Part shown: positions 52,542 to 62,961 of the stretch, in pieces | How the letters are laid out: each line of letters opens with the position of its first letter | Numbering within the stretch: position 1 is the stretch's first letter | Source: Alcaligenaceae bacterium SAGV5 | GTDB lineage: Bacteria > Pseudomonadota > Gammaproteobacteria > Burkholderiales > Burkholderiaceae_B | Assembly: GCA_009360345.1 (NCBI GenBank) | Contig: SPDP01000001.1 | Coordinates: 620,001 to 684,000 of the forward strand | DNA: 64,000 nucleotides | Reading direction: 5' to 3' | Translations under genes and position numbers: made by a program | Notes under the pieces: model-generated | Told to the model about the DNA's origin: nothing | Seen by the model: the letters and a program-made list of their open reading frames with translations, nothing else | Databases searched by the model: none

Positions 52542-54653
52542 TCAACCGCCCCGCTTGCGCTGGCCGATGACCACGTCGGCCACCATGCGCGGCACCTCGG
52601 CGTAGTGCCTGAACTCCATCGTGTAGGTGGCGCGCCCCTGCGTGAGTGAACGCAGCGTGGTGGAATAGCCGAACATCTCGGCCAGCGGCACCTCGGCGCG
52701 CACCAGCTTGCCGCCCCCGCCGGCGATGTCCTCCATGCCCTGCACCATGCCCCGCCGCGACGACAGGTCGCCCATCACGTTCCCCATGAAGTCCTCGGGC
52801 GTCTCGACCTCGACGCTCATCATGGGCTCCAGCAGCACCGGATCGGCCCGCCGCATGGCTTCCTTGAAAGCCATCGAACCCGCCATGCGGAACGCGTTCT
52901 CGTTCGAGTCCACGTCGTGATAGGAGCCGAAGGTCAGCGTGACCTTCACATCCACCACCGGATAGCCCGCCAGCACTCCCGAGCCCAGCGTATCCTGGAT
53001 GCCCTTGTCGACCGCGGGAATGAACTCGCGCGGCACCACGCCGCCCTTGATGGCATCGACGAACGTGTAGCCCGAGCCCGCTGGCTGGGGCTCCAGCGAG
53101 ATCACCACGTGGCCGTACTGGCCACGTCCGCCGGACTGCTTGATGAACTTGCCCTCGACGTCGCGCACCGCGGACCGCACCGTTTCCCGGTAGGCGACCT
53201 GGGGCTTGCCCACCGTGGCCTCGACACCGAACTCGCGCTTCATCCGATCGACCAGGATCTCCAGGTGCAGTTCGCCCATGCCGGAGATGATGGTCTGGCC
53301 CGACTCCTCGTCGGTGCGCACGCGGAACGACGGATCCTCCTGCGCCAGCCGGTTCAGCGCCATGCCCATCTTCTCCTGGTCGACCTGGGTCCTGGGCTCC
53401 ACCGCCTGCGAGATGACCGGCTCGGGGAACACCATGCGTTCGAGGATGATGGGATGGTCCGGCTCGCACAGCGTATCGCCCGTGGTGGCTTCCTTCAGCC
53501 CCACGGCGGCCGCGATGTCGCCCGCGTAGACCTCTTTGATCTCGCGGCGCTCGTTGGCGTGCATCTGCACGATCCGGCCCAGCCGCTCACGCTTGCCCTT
53601 GAGCGGATTGAAGACCGTGTCGCCCGAACGCACGATGCCCGAATACACCCGGAAGAAGATCAGCTGGCCGACGAACGGATCGGTCATGATCTTGAAGGCC
53701 AGCGCCGAGAAAGGCTCGTCATCCGCCGGATGGCGCTCGATTTCGCCGTCGTGCAGGTCCACGCCCTTGATGGCCGGCACGTCCACCGGCGACGGCAGAT
53801 AGTCGATGACGGCATCGAGCATGGCCTGCACGCCCTTGTTCTTGAAGGCGCTGCCGCACAGCATGGGCACGATCTCGCCCGCCACGGTGCGCTTGCGCAG
53901 CCCGCGCCGGATCTCGTCCTCGGTCAGCGTGTCGCCGTTCAGGTACTTGTCCATCAGTTCGTCGTCGGCCTCGGCCGCCTCGGCCACCATCTTGTCGTGC
54001 CACTCGACGGCCGTGGCCTGCAACCCGGCCGGGATGTCCCGGTACTCGAAGCGCACGCCCTGGCTGGCCTCGTCCCAGATGATGGCCTTCATCTTGACCA
54101 GATCGACCACGCCCTCGAAATGGTCTTCGGCGCCCACCGGGATCTGGATGGGGACCGCCCGTCCTTTCAGGCGGTCGACGATCTGCCGCTGCACGCGGAA
54201 GAAGTCCGCGCCGACACGGTCCATCTTGTTGACGAAAGCCATGCGCGGCACATGGTATTTGTTGGCCTGGCGCCAGACGGTCTCGGACTGCGGCTGCACG
54301 CCGCCGACCGAGTCGTAGACCATGACGGCGCCGTCCAGCACCCGCATGGAGCGCTCGACCTCGATGGTGAAGTCCACGTGCCCCGGGGTGTCGATGATAT
54401 TGATCCGATGCTCGGGGTAGTTGCCGGCCATCCCCTTCCAGAACGCCGTGGTGGCGGCGGAGGTGATCGTGATGCCGCGCTCCTGCTCCTGTTCCATCCA
54501 GTCCATGGTGGCGTTGCCGTCATGGACTTCCCCGATCTTGTGATTGACCCCGGTGTAGAACAGGATGCGCTCGGTCGTCGTGGTCTTGCCGGCGTCGATA
54601 TGCGCGCTGATGCCGATGTTCCGGTAGCGCTCGATGGGGGTCTTGCGGGTCAT
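52542..54653 (-). CDS. fusA: Elongation factor G, stand-alone copy
   Basis: A 703-residue translational GTPase with [12 protein letters not shown] (17-28), [19 protein letters not shown] and the five domains of EF-G, ending [18 protein letters not shown]. It is not flanked by rpsL, rpsG or tuf, so it is probably a second copy outside the str operon (fusA2 type), which in betaproteobacteria coexists with the str-operon copy. Role could be translocation, ribosome recycling or stress; sequence alone does not decide. Confidence 0.92.
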   Translation of the reverse strand: MTRKTPIERYRNIGISAHIDAGKTTTTERILFYTGVNHKIGEVHDGNATMDWMEQEQERGITITSAATTAFWKGMAGNYPEHRINIIDTPGHVDFTIEVERSMRVLDGAVMVYDSVGGVQPQSETVWRQANKYHVPRMAFVNKMDRVGADFFRVQRQIVDRLKGRAVPIQIPVGAEDHFEGVVDLVKMKAIIWDEASQGVRFEYRDIPAGLQATAVEWHDKMVAEAAEADDELMDKYLNGDTLTEDEIRRGLRKRTVAGEIVPMLCGSAFKNKGVQAMLDAVIDYLPSPVDVPAIKGVDLHDGEIERHPADDEPFSALAFKIMTDPFVGQLIFFRVYSGIVRSGDTVFNPLKGKRERLGRIVQMHANERREIKEVYAGDIAAAVGLKEATTGDTLCEPDHPIILERMVFPEPVISQAVEPRTQVDQEKMGMALNRLAQEDPSFRVRTDEESGQTIISGMGELHLEILVDRMKREFGVEATVGKPQVAYRETVRSAVRDVEGKFIKQSGGRGQYGHVVISLEPQPAGSGYTFVDAIKGGVVPREFIPAVDKGIQDTLGSGVLAGYPVVDVKVTLTFGSYHDVDSNENAFRMAGSMAFKEAMRRADPVLLEPMMSVEVETPEDFMGNVMGDLSSRRGMVQGMEDIAGGGGKLVRAEVPLAEMFGYSTTLRSLTQGRATYTMEFRHYAEVPRMVADVVIGQRKRGG

Positions 54654-54872
54654 GGCTATCTCGTCGAAAGGTTGATGGAACGAAATGCGAGCCGCGCCGG
54701 TTCCGGGTAGGAAACGGCGGAGGAGCTAGTTTGCACCGATTCTGGCCAGGCCGGGAGGGGCTGCGCGCCACACCCCTGCTGGCAGCCCGGACATTCCCGC
54801 GTGCCTCGTAGTAACCTCGCAGATATGGGCACGTTTCCTGAAAACAATCCGAAACCGGCAATTCGATCCACC

Positions 54873-56039
54873 ATGACCGCCACCGACAGACAACGTGCCA
54901 TTCCCGCCCTCTACATGCGCGGCGGCACCAGCAAGGGCGTGTTTTTCCTGCCCACCGACCTCCCCGCCGACTCCGCCGCCCGCGACCGTGTCCTGATGCG
55001 CGTGGTCGGCAGCCCCGACCCCTACGAGAAGCAGATTGACGGCATGGGCGGCGCCACCTCCAGCACCAGCAAGGTGGTCATCGTGGGCCCCAGCACCCGC
55101 CCCGGCTGCGACGTCGACTACTGGTTCGGCCAGGTCGCCATCGGCCAGCCCGTCATCGACTGGAGCGGCAACTGCGGCAACCTCAGCGCCGCGGTCGGCC
55201 CCTTCGCCATCCATCGCGGACTGGTGCGGCCGAATGGCGACGGCATCGCCGTGGTCCGCATCTGGCAGGCCAACCTGGGCAAGCGCATCATCGCCCACGT
55301 GCCGGTGCGGGGCGGCCAAGTCCAGGAACTGGGCGACTTCGAACTGGACGGCGTGACCTTTCCGGCCGCCGAAGTGCGGCTGGAATTCCTGGATCCCGGC
55401 GGCGGCGACGGCCCTGAAGGCGCGATGTTTCCCACCGGCAGGGCGGCCGACGTGCTGACCATTCCAGAAGTAGGGGAAATCCGGGCGACGCTGGTCAATG
55501 CCGGCAACCCCACCGTTTTCGTGGCTGCCTCGTCCCTGGGGCTGGCTGGCACCGAACTGCAACCCGACATCAACAACGACGCCGAACTGCTGGCTAGGGC
55601 CGAGGCCATCCGCGCCCATGCCGCCGTGGCCATGGGGCTGGCGCCCGACGCCGCCCATGCCACCGCGCACCGCCAGCACACGCCCAAGCTCGCCTTCGCC
55701 GCCCCGGCCGCCGCCTATACGGCCTCCAGCGGCCGCGCCGTCGGCGCCGGCGACATCGACCTGAACGTGCGCATCTTCTCCATGGGCAAGCTGCACCACG
55801 CCATGACGGGCACCGGCGCGGTCGCGATCGCCGCCACCGCCGCCGTGCCCGGCACGGTGCTGGCCGACGTGCTGGGCGGCCCCCGCGGCGAACTGCGCTT
55901 CGGCCACCCCTCGGGCACGCTGAAAGTCGGCGCCCAGGCACGCGGCCAGGACGGGCGCTGGAACGTCGCGCTGGTAGCCATGAGCCGCACGGCCCGCCGG
56001 TTGATGGACGGCGCGGTGCTGGTGCCGCCGTGGGAATGA
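54873..56039 (+). CDS. PrpF-family isomerase (aconitate/oxalomesaconate type)
   Basis: A 388-residue PrpF-family protein. The N-terminus IPALYMRGGTSKGVFFLPTDLP and DGMGGATSSTSKVVIVGPSTRPGCDVDYWF are diagnostic; WSGNCGNLSAAVGPFAI carries the conserved Cys. Members isomerise double bonds of tricarboxylic acids, such as 2-methylaconitate or 4-oxalomesaconate. The nearby TctCBA transporter suggests an imported tri- or dicarboxylate as substrate. ATG 54873 matches family length; upstream in-frame ATGs at 54801 and 54825 seem too far. Confidence 0.88.
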   Translation: MTATDRQRAIPALYMRGGTSKGVFFLPTDLPADSAARDRVLMRVVGSPDPYEKQIDGMGGATSSTSKVVIVGPSTRPGCDVDYWFGQVAIGQPVIDWSGNCGNLSAAVGPFAIHRGLVRPNGDGIAVVRIWQANLGKRIIAHVPVRGGQVQELGDFELDGVTFPAAEVRLEFLDPGGGDGPEGAMFPTGRAADVLTIPEVGEIRATLVNAGNPTVFVAASSLGLAGTELQPDINNDAELLARAEAIRAHAAVAMGLAPDAAHATAHRQHTPKLAFAAPAAAYTASSGRAVGAGDIDLNVRIFSMGKLHHAMTGTGAVAIAATAAVPGTVLADVLGGPRGELRFGHPSGTLKVGAQARGQDGRWNVALVAMSRTARRLMDGAVLVPPWE

Positions 56040-56152
56040 CTTCCCCCGCGCGCGGGTTTGGACCGATACTGTATTCGTAGCGGAGCGGCCTCTTGCCGTT
56101 CCCGTTTTGATCAGGCGGCCTTTCCGCCGACCACCGCAACAAGGAGACATGC

Positions 56153-57106
56153 ATGAAGTTCGTCAAGAAAGCGGTTGCAGCCCTCGCCATCGCCGCCGTG
56201 CCGCTGGCCGGCATCGCGGCGCCCGCCAAGGTCATGGCGCCGGGCGGCCCCGGCGGCGGCTATGACGGCGCCGCGCGCGTGCCGTTGCAGGTCATGCAGC
56301 AGGCGGGCATCTTCACCGACGGGTTCCAGGTCACCAACAAGGGCGGCGCGGGCGGCACCATCGGGTTGGCGGAATTCGTGCGCACCGGCAAGGGCGACGA
56401 CAACGCCATCATGTCCATGGGTGCCATCCTGGTCGGCGCCATCATCACCAACAAGTCCCCCATCACGCTGGACCAGACCGTGCCGCTGGTGCGGCTGACC
56501 GACGACGCCGGCGCGATCGTGGTGGCACCCAACTCGCCCATCAAGACCATCGCCGACGCCGTCCAGGCGATGAAGGCCAACCCGGGCGGCACCGCGGTGG
56601 CCGGCGGCTCGGTCGGCGGCACCGACCACGTGACCGCGGCGCTGATCGCCAAGGCGGCCAAGCTGGACCCGACCAAGGTCAACTACCTGCCCTACACCAG
56701 CGGCGCGGAAGTCGTCACCTCGCTGGCCAGCGGACAGGGCAAGATCGGCATCTCGGGCCTGTCCGAACTGAAGACCTTCGTCGACCAGGGCCGCATCCGC
56801 ATCATCGCGGTGTCCTCCGACAAACGCCTGCCGGGCATCGACGCGCCCACGCTCAAGGAAAGCGGCTATGACGTCGTCATCGGCAACTGGCGCGGCATCA
56901 TCGGCGCGCCCGGCATGAGCAAGGCCGGCCGCGACATGTGGCTGCAGCGCTATGCCAAGCTGCACGCCTCGCCCGAATGGAAGAAGGCGCTGGCCGACCG
57001 CGGCTGGGACGACGCCTACCTGGCCGGCGACGACTTCGCCGCCTTCCTGACCAAGGAAAAGGCGCGCCAGGCCGAAGTGCTGAAGGACGTCGGACTGGTC
57101 AAGTAG
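56153..57106 (+). CDS. tctC: TctC-type periplasmic tricarboxylate-binding protein
   Basis: A 317-residue binding protein with signal peptide MKFVKKAVAALAIAAVPLAGIAAPA, followed by VMAPGGPGGGYDGAARVPLQVMQQAG, the TctC pattern that differs from the Bug WPxKPI start. It is the only binding protein in the window with adjacent membrane partners (TctB and TctA). AAGGAG precedes the ATG. The 113-bp gap after prpF shows no gene. Confidence 0.92.
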   Translation: MKFVKKAVAALAIAAVPLAGIAAPAKVMAPGGPGGGYDGAARVPLQVMQQAGIFTDGFQVTNKGGAGGTIGLAEFVRTGKGDDNAIMSMGAILVGAIITNKSPITLDQTVPLVRLTDDAGAIVVAPNSPIKTIADAVQAMKANPGGTAVAGGSVGGTDHVTAALIAKAAKLDPTKVNYLPYTSGAEVVTSLASGQGKIGISGLSELKTFVDQGRIRIIAVSSDKRLPGIDAPTLKESGYDVVIGNWRGIIGAPGMSKAGRDMWLQRYAKLHASPEWKKALADRGWDDAYLAGDDFAAFLTKEKARQAEVLKDVGLVK

Positions 57107-57164
57107 GGTCCAAGCCAACACGAGGCACCGGGCGCCGCCGCCGGCGCCCACCGGAGACAACACG

Positions 57165-57647
57165 ATGACAACACCCCCAAGGCGCCCCTGGTGGCTGGGC
57201 CTGGCCGTCATGGCCATAGGCGCGGTCTGGCTCTATGAAGGCGGCACCCTGCCGCAGATCGGCGGCTATGCCGCGCTGGGCCCGGGCTTCTTCGTCAGCG
57301 CCGTGGGCGCGGCCCTGATCGTCCTGGGCGGCCAGCTGCTGGTGCAGATCGCCCGCGGCGAGACCTTCGCTCCCCAGGAAGTGGAAAACGCCGAGGCCGA
57401 CGCCGGCGCCTCGCGCCCGGCCCTGCTGTGGGCTGCGGCGGGCGCCGCGCTGCCGCTGCTGACCATGCAGCCGCTCGGCTTTCCCCTGACCGCCATGGGC
57501 TCGTTCGCCCTGGTCACCCGCGCCTTCGGCTCGCGGCGCGTGGCGTTCGACTGCGCCATCGGCCTCGCCCTGGGCGTGATCTGCTGGCTCGGCTTCTCGC
57601 AACTGGGCGTGAGCCTGGGCGCGGCCTTTCCTCCCGCGGGGTGGTAA
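57165..57647 (+). CDS. tctB: Tripartite tricarboxylate transporter TctB
   Basis: A 160-residue membrane protein with four predicted helices ([76 protein letters not shown]). Small membrane subunit of TTT importers. It begins 58 bp after tctC and ends 3 bp before tctA. Confidence 0.9.
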   Translation: MTTPPRRPWWLGLAVMAIGAVWLYEGGTLPQIGGYAALGPGFFVSAVGAALIVLGGQLLVQIARGETFAPQEVENAEADAGASRPALLWAAAGAALPLLTMQPLGFPLTAMGSFALVTRAFGSRRVAFDCAIGLALGVICWLGFSQLGVSLGAAFPPAGW

Positions 57648-57650
57648 TCG

Positions 57651-59138
57651 ATGGACACCGTCAACGCCCTGCTTTCCGGATTCGGCGTCGCCCTGCAACC
57701 GATGAACCTGTTCTGGGCTTTCCTCGGCTCCGTGCTGGGGACCGCCATCGGCGTGCTGCCCGGCATCGGCCCGGCGCTCACGATCGCGCTGCTGCTGCCC
57801 GTCACCGTGCAGATCGCCCCCACCGCCGCCTTCATCATGTTCGCCGGCGTCCTGTACGGCGCCATGTACGGCGGCTCGACCACCTCCATCCTGCTCAACG
57901 CGCCGGGCGAGAGCGGCTCCATGATGACCGCGCTCGAAGGCAACAAGATGGCCCGGTCGGGCCGCGGCGCCGCCGCCCTCGCCACCGCGGCCATCGGCTC
58001 CTTCGTGGCCGGCACCATCGCCACGCTGGCGCTGAGCTTCGTCGCGCCGGCCATCGCCGAACTCGCCTTCGTCTTCGGCCCGGCCGACTACTTCGCGCTG
58101 ATGGTGCTGTCCTTCACCTCCGTCTCCGTGGTGCTGGGCACCTCGCGCGTGCGGGGCTTCATTTCCCTGTTCCTCGGGCTGGCGATGGGCGTGGTGGGTA
58201 TCGACAGCCAGACCGGCCAGGCCCGCCTGGCCTTCGGCTCGGCCGACCTGCTCGATGGCATCGAACTGACGGTGGTGCTGGTGTCGCTGTTCGCCGTGGG
58301 CGAGATCCTGTATGTCGCCAGCCGCTACAGCAAGGCCCCGCCGCGCATCAACCCGCTCTCGGGCGGCACCTGGATGACCCGCGAGGACTGGAAGCGATCC
58401 TGGAAACCCTGGGTGCGCGGCACGGCGCTGGGCTTCCCCATCGGCGCGCTGCCCACCGGCGGCACCGAAATCCCGACCTTCCTCTCATACACGATCGAAC
58501 GCAAGCTCTGCAAGCACCCCGGTGAATTCGGCAAGGGCGCGATCGAAGGCGTGGCCGGCCCCGAGGCCGCCAACAACGCCGCCGCGGCCGGCGTGCTGGT
58601 GCCGCTGCTGACGCTGGGCCTGCCCACTTCCGCCACGGCGGCCGTGCTGCTGGCGGCCTTCCAGAGCTACGGCCTGCAGCCCGGCCCCTTCCTGTTCACC
58701 AACAGCGGCGAACTGGTCTGGGGCCTGATCGCCTCGCTGTACATCGGCAACCTGATGCTGCTGGTCCTGAACCTGCCGCTGGTAGGCCTGTGGGTGCGGC
58801 TGCTGCTGATCCCCCGGCCCTACCTGTATGCCGGCATCCTGATCTTCGCCATGGTGGGCATCTGGGGCGTGGCGACATCGTGGGCCGACATGGCGATGAT
58901 GTTCGGCATCGGCCTGCTGGGCTACATCATGCGGGTCTACGACTTCCCCATCGCGCCGGTCCTGATCGGCCTGATCCTCGGCCCCATGGCGGAAACCCAG
59001 CTCCGGCGCGCCCTGGCCGTGGGCGAGGGCAATCCCTTGATCCTGGTCTCGACGCCGACCTCGGCCACCTTGCTCGCGCTGGCCGCCGCCGCCCTGGTGC
59101 TGCCCCTGCTGCTGCGCAGGCTCAAGCGCAACGCATGA
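57651..59138 (+). CDS. tctA: Tripartite tricarboxylate transporter TctA
   Basis: A 495-residue, about 12-helix permease. [62 protein letters not shown] and [22 protein letters not shown] are TctA signatures. Imports a carboxylate with sodium or protons, with TctC delivering the substrate. Other Bug proteins in the window may also deliver to it. Confidence 0.93.
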   Translation: MDTVNALLSGFGVALQPMNLFWAFLGSVLGTAIGVLPGIGPALTIALLLPVTVQIAPTAAFIMFAGVLYGAMYGGSTTSILLNAPGESGSMMTALEGNKMARSGRGAAALATAAIGSFVAGTIATLALSFVAPAIAELAFVFGPADYFALMVLSFTSVSVVLGTSRVRGFISLFLGLAMGVVGIDSQTGQARLAFGSADLLDGIELTVVLVSLFAVGEILYVASRYSKAPPRINPLSGGTWMTREDWKRSWKPWVRGTALGFPIGALPTGGTEIPTFLSYTIERKLCKHPGEFGKGAIEGVAGPEAANNAAAAGVLVPLLTLGLPTSATAAVLLAAFQSYGLQPGPFLFTNSGELVWGLIASLYIGNLMLLVLNLPLVGLWVRLLLIPRPYLYAGILIFAMVGIWGVATSWADMAMMFGIGLLGYIMRVYDFPIAPVLIGLILGPMAETQLRRALAVGEGNPLILVSTPTSATLLALAAAALVLPLLLRRLKRNA

Positions 59139-59148
59139 GACCGGCCTC

Positions 59149-59170
59149 GCCGCGGGCCCCGGCCCGCGGC
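59149..59170. terminator. Hairpin after tctA
   Basis: GCCGCGGGCC pairs with GGCCCGCGGC around CC, 10 bp past the tctA stop, without a T-run. Probable end of the prpF-tctCBA transcript or a shared convergent terminator with the DUF2238 gene. Confidence 0.5.
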
Positions 59171-59244
59171 GCTTGCGCCCCACCGGCCAGGAACGGCTCA
59201 AGAACCCGATCCCTGGCATCCAGGGACATGCATGGTGACCCAGC

Positions 59245-59982
59245 CTAGTCTCGCGCCTGCCGCATCATGCGGGCGATTGCTTCGTCGCCGTAGGGGCGCC
59301 GGTCCTTGACCCGCAGGCTCTCGGACCATTCCCGCGAAAAATCCCGCTGCAGCCAGCGGTTCACCGCGGCCGTGGCCATCATCGCCACCACTGCGCCGCA
59401 GGCAGCCAGGGCCATGTCCTTGTGCGCGTCCCAGACATCGCCCTGGGTGCCCAGATAGGCCACGCCCAGGTCGCCGCCGAAGACCTCGGCCGCGCCCCAC
59501 TCGAACAACTCGAACATGGCGGAAGTCGCCAGGGTGAACTCCAGGGGCAGGAAGTAGCCCCAGAACCCCCGGGCGTCGGCCACCCGCAGGAATACTTCGC
59601 GTATCGGATAGGCCAGCAGCAGTCCGTACGAAAAATGCACCACGCGATCGAAATTGTTGCGCTCCCAGCCCCACAAGCTGTTGAAGCCGCGCCCCGTCAG
59701 GGCTTGCCACCACGCGTCGTAGGGCACCTTGGCGTAGGTATAGTGCGCGCCGATCGCATGCAGGCAAAGAAAGACGAAGATCAGCGTGTACGACAGGCGC
59801 GAGAAGCGAAAATGCCTCCAGCTCGCGGCCAGCCCGACACAGAACCCGACCACCAGCACGTTTTCCAACGCCCAATCCGATCTGTCGAGCGGCCGGATCG
59901 CCAGCGCCGCCCAGACCGCCGCGAACGCCAGCGCCAGCCATGCCACGTAGCGCCGGTACCCCGTCCCCATGCCTGGCTCCAT
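59245..59982 (-). CDS. DUF2238 membrane protein
   Basis: A 245-residue inner-membrane protein with six or so helices. NNFDRVVHFSYGLLLAYPIREVFLR, LPLEFTLATSAMFELFEWGAAEVFGGDLGVAYLGTQGDVWDAHKDM is the conserved core of DUF2238/YjdF, with several acidic and His residues in or near helices. Function unknown. ATG 59982 is chosen because AGGAGG lies 4 nt before it; ATG 60000 is 6 codons upstream. Confidence 0.8.
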   Translation of the reverse strand: MEPGMGTGYRRYVAWLALAFAAVWAALAIRPLDRSDWALENVLVVGFCVGLAASWRHFRFSRLSYTLIFVFLCLHAIGAHYTYAKVPYDAWWQALTGRGFNSLWGWERNNFDRVVHFSYGLLLAYPIREVFLRVADARGFWGYFLPLEFTLATSAMFELFEWGAAEVFGGDLGVAYLGTQGDVWDAHKDMALAACGAVVAMMATAAVNRWLQRDFSREWSESLRVKDRRPYGDEAIARMMRQARD

Positions 59983-60239
59983 CTCGCCTCCTGCGACCAT
60001 GCGGTGCCGCCAGTCTACGCCATCGGTACACGCTGTCCGGCCCCGCGTTCCAACGCCGTTTCACCCGTGGCATGTTGCGCGCGCCCACCTATCGCTTTCC
60101 CTGGAAGATACAAAGCCGGGATCCACGCCGCGAACGGCTGCGGTATAACCTCGCCACACATGCCCGCGCATGTGCCGCCGGCCGGCCCCCCCGGCTGGGC
60201 CACGAGCCCCGTCCCCGCCCGCCGGCCCTTCTCCTTTCT

Positions 60240-61262
60240 ATGCAGATGGTCATCATGATGTTCACCCAACTCCACTCCGGCAGGCGCGCCACCCTCGCGC
60301 TGACTGCCGTGCTGGCGGCCGCCGGCGCGCTTTCCACGTCATTGCCCGCGATGGCGGCCGACTATCCGGCCAAGCCCATCACCATCGTCGTCGCCTACGG
60401 CGCCGGCGGCGACACCGACGCCATGGCCCGCCTCTTCGGCGAAAAGCTCACGCAGCGCCTGGGCCAGCCCGTGATCGTCGAGAACCGCGCTGGCGCGAGC
60501 GGCATCATCGGCAGCAACTACGTCGCGCGCGCCAAGCCCGACGGCTACACCCTGCTGCTGGCCCCCAGCACCTTCTCGATGGCCACCCACGTGGTCAAGA
60601 CCAACTCGGCCGATACCTACGACCCCGCTCGGGACTTCGCCCCCATCACCCAGACCGCGTCCCAGCCCCTGCTGCTGGTGGCCGGCCAGGCCTCGGGCTA
60701 TACCTCGGTCGCCCAGGTACTGAAGGACGCCAAGGCGGGCAAGGCGCTGACCTACGCCAGCCCCGGCTCGGGTTCACCCATGCACATCCTGGGGGAGCTC
60801 TTCAACCAGGCCGCCGGCGTCAAAATCACCCACGTCCCCTACAAGGGCGTCGCGCCCGCCGTCAACGACCTGCTGGGCGGCCACGTGGCGCTGAGCTGGA
60901 TGACCTACGGACCGGTGGAGCCCTATCTTCCCTCGGGCAAGATCCACATCCTCGCCAACGGCGCGGCGGAACGCACCCCGCTCGCCCCGGACGCGCCCTC
61001 GATGGCCGAACTGGGATACAAGAACATCAACATCGCCGCCTGGCAGGGACTGTACGCGCCCAAGGGCACGCCGGCCGACGTCGTGCGCACGCTGAACGGG
61101 CACATGGCCGAAATCCTGAAAATGCCCGACGTGGTCGCCAAGATGCGCGTTTTCGGCGCTTTCGCCAAACCCGGCACGCCCGAGGCCCTGGGCAAGCTGA
61201 CCGCCGACGAATACGCATTCTTCGGCAAGGTGGTCAAGGAATTCGGCATCCAGGCCGATTGA
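60240..61262 (+). CDS. Bug/TctC-family periplasmic substrate-binding protein
   Basis: A 340-residue binding protein. A long signal peptide (about 40 residues, ending LSTSLPAMAA) precedes YPAKPITIVVAYGAGGDTDAMARLFGEKL. The Asp at GGDTD is one of the positions thought to contact the ligand carboxylate. KITHVPYKGVAPAVNDLLGGH is the loop. The start is ambiguous among ATGs at 60240, 60246, 60255 and 60258; none has a good Shine-Dalgarno. It ends 49 bp before the hydrolase gene on the same strand. Confidence 0.88.
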   Translation: MQMVIMMFTQLHSGRRATLALTAVLAAAGALSTSLPAMAADYPAKPITIVVAYGAGGDTDAMARLFGEKLTQRLGQPVIVENRAGASGIIGSNYVARAKPDGYTLLLAPSTFSMATHVVKTNSADTYDPARDFAPITQTASQPLLLVAGQASGYTSVAQVLKDAKAGKALTYASPGSGSPMHILGELFNQAAGVKITHVPYKGVAPAVNDLLGGHVALSWMTYGPVEPYLPSGKIHILANGAAERTPLAPDAPSMAELGYKNINIAAWQGLYAPKGTPADVVRTLNGHMAEILKMPDVVAKMRVFGAFAKPGTPEALGKLTADEYAFFGKVVKEFGIQAD

Positions 61263-61311
61263 CCGCGTCCGCCTCCCCCGGCGGGAACCTCCGGCGGGTC
61301 CGGCGCGCCGA

Positions 61312-62175
61312 ATGAGCATGTGGACCCGCCGCCTCGTCGCCCTCGCCTGCCTGTTCGCGCTTGCCAGCGCGGGCTATGTCGCGCTCGACCGCTGGCAGCG
61401 CCGGATGATTTTCTCGGTCGAGCTGGGCGACCGCTCATGGTGGCGCGAGCCGCCGGCCGGCACCGAAGTCTATGACCTGAGCCTGCCCGGCGGCGATACC
61501 CTGCGCACCTGGTATTGGCGGCACCCCGATCCCGGCGCCCCGACTGTCCTGTACCTGCACGGCTCGCGCTGGAACCTGAACGGCAGCGCATTCCGCATGG
61601 ACCATTGGGCGGGGCTCGGGTATTCGATGCTCGCCATCGACTATCGCGGCTTCGGCGACTCGTCGCCCAGGCTTCCCTCCCAGGCCAGCGCCAGACAGGA
61701 CGCCCAGGCCGCCCTGGCCGAACTCGCCCGGCTCCAGCCCGACCCGGCCCGCCGCTTCGTCTACGGCCATAGCCTGGGCGGCGCGATCGCGATCGACCTG
61801 TTGGCCCGCGACGCCCCGTCGATCCCGGTTGCCGGCCTGATCATCGAGTCCACGTTCACCAGCATCCGCGACATGATCGTCACCACGCGCTGGGCCGGTA
61901 TTCCCGGGTTCGGCCTGCTGGTGACGCAACCGTTCGATTCGCTCGACGCCATCGGCTCGTTGCGCACACCGCTCCTGCTGCTGCACGGCACCGAGGACCA
62001 GGTCGTCCCGCCCGCCATGAGCGACGCGCTGCTGGCGGCGGCGCGGCAGGCGCCGCGCAAGCAGCGCATCTGGCTGGAGGGCGCCTCGCACTCGGGCGCC
62101 AGCCGCAGCGGCGCCGCCTACGACGACGCGGTCCGCGGCTTCATCCGCGCGACCCGGCTCGCCTATCCGGGCTGA
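61312..62175 (+). CDS. Membrane-anchored alpha/beta-hydrolase
   Basis: A 287-residue hydrolase. One N-terminal hydrophobic segment (LVALACLFALASAGYVAL) is a signal anchor, placing the enzyme in the periplasm. YLHGSRWNLNGS supplies the oxyanion region, YGHSLGG the nucleophile Ser, LLLHGTEDQVVPP the Asp and EGASHSG the His. It resembles the BEM46/ABHD13-like serine hydrolases. Substrate unknown. Confidence 0.87.
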   Translation: MSMWTRRLVALACLFALASAGYVALDRWQRRMIFSVELGDRSWWREPPAGTEVYDLSLPGGDTLRTWYWRHPDPGAPTVLYLHGSRWNLNGSAFRMDHWAGLGYSMLAIDYRGFGDSSPRLPSQASARQDAQAALAELARLQPDPARRFVYGHSLGGAIAIDLLARDAPSIPVAGLIIESTFTSIRDMIVTTRWAGIPGFGLLVTQPFDSLDAIGSLRTPLLLLHGTEDQVVPPAMSDALLAAARQAPRKQRIWLEGASHSGASRSGAAYDDAVRGFIRATRLAYPG

Positions 62176-62176
62176 T

Positions 62177-62434
62177 TCATTCCAGCTCGACCGGAGCCTG
62201 GAACTGGCGTTCGAGAAACGCCACCGCCCCCGCCCGGGCTTCCTCGGCGGACGAAAAAACCTCGCTGTCCCGCATCAGCGGAAAACCCAGCACCCGCACC
62301 TGGAACCGGTACCCGCCCTCGTCCGGCGCGGTATCGATCTCGAAATTGCGCTCATTGACCCACCCTCTTGCCTGCAACGTCCAATCTTCCACATCCAGCT
62401 CCCCGGGGCGGCATCCGCCGCCCTCATCGTCCAT
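62177..62434 (-). CDS. Small unknown protein (85 aa) following the chrA pair
   Basis: Not recognised. MDDEGGGCRPGELDVEDWTLQARGWVNERNFEIDTAPDEGGYRFQVRVLGFPLMRDSEVFSSAEEARAGAVAFLERQF looks like a small soluble alpha/beta protein. Its start overlaps the stop of chrA half 2 by one base (TGATG), so it is translated with it. It converges with the hydrolase gene, 1 bp apart. Confidence 0.7.
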   Translation of the reverse strand: MDDEGGGCRPGELDVEDWTLQARGWVNERNFEIDTAPDEGGYRFQVRVLGFPLMRDSEVFSSAEEARAGAVAFLERQFQAPVELE

Positions 62435-62961
62435 CAACCCAATGCCACCAGGAACACCGCGGCCCCTATTCCCAACATCAGGAAAGGGCTGAGCCGCGTG
62501 TACATCAACGTCAGCATCGAGGCGGCCGCCACGCCCCAGGCCCAGGCGCCGCCCTCGGCGGCGCGCAGCACGGTGCACGAAGCGGCCAGCACCATGCCCG
62601 CCGCCACCGGCACGAGGCCCGCCTCGATCGCGCGTATGCACCGCGTGCCCTTGAAACGGGTCCACAGATGAGCCAGGGCATAGACCAGCAGCGAACTCGG
62701 GATGAAGATCGCGGCCGACGCCACCAGCGCGCCCGCCAGGCCCGCCGCCTGCCAGCCCACCAGCGTCACCAGCAGCGCCCCCGGTCCGGGGATGATGCGC
62801 GACAACGCATACAGGTCCATGAACTGCGGATTCGTGACCCAGCCATAGACATCCACCGACTGGCGGTGGATGTCGGCCACGATGCTCTGCCCGCCGCCCA
62901 CCGTCAGGAAGGACAGCGGCGCGAAGACCAGGACCACTTCCAACAGCTGCGCGAACCTCAT
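62434..62961 (-). CDS. ChrA-family chromate transporter, second half-size subunit
   Basis: A 175-residue membrane protein with FVFAPLSFLTVGGGQSIVADIHRQ-like start (FGGG-type motif replaced by VGGGQ) and YALSRIIPGPGALLVTLVGW. Half-size (short-chain) ChrA proteins work as pairs. It overlaps its partner by 4 bp (ATGA, 62958-62961). Chromate export is known of the family; half-size members may have other anions. Confidence 0.87.
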   Translation of the reverse strand: MRFAQLLEVVLVFAPLSFLTVGGGQSIVADIHRQSVDVYGWVTNPQFMDLYALSRIIPGPGALLVTLVGWQAAGLAGALVASAAIFIPSSLLVYALAHLWTRFKGTRCIRAIEAGLVPVAAGMVLAASCTVLRAAEGGAWAWGVAAASMLTLMYTRLSPFLMLGIGAAVFLVALG

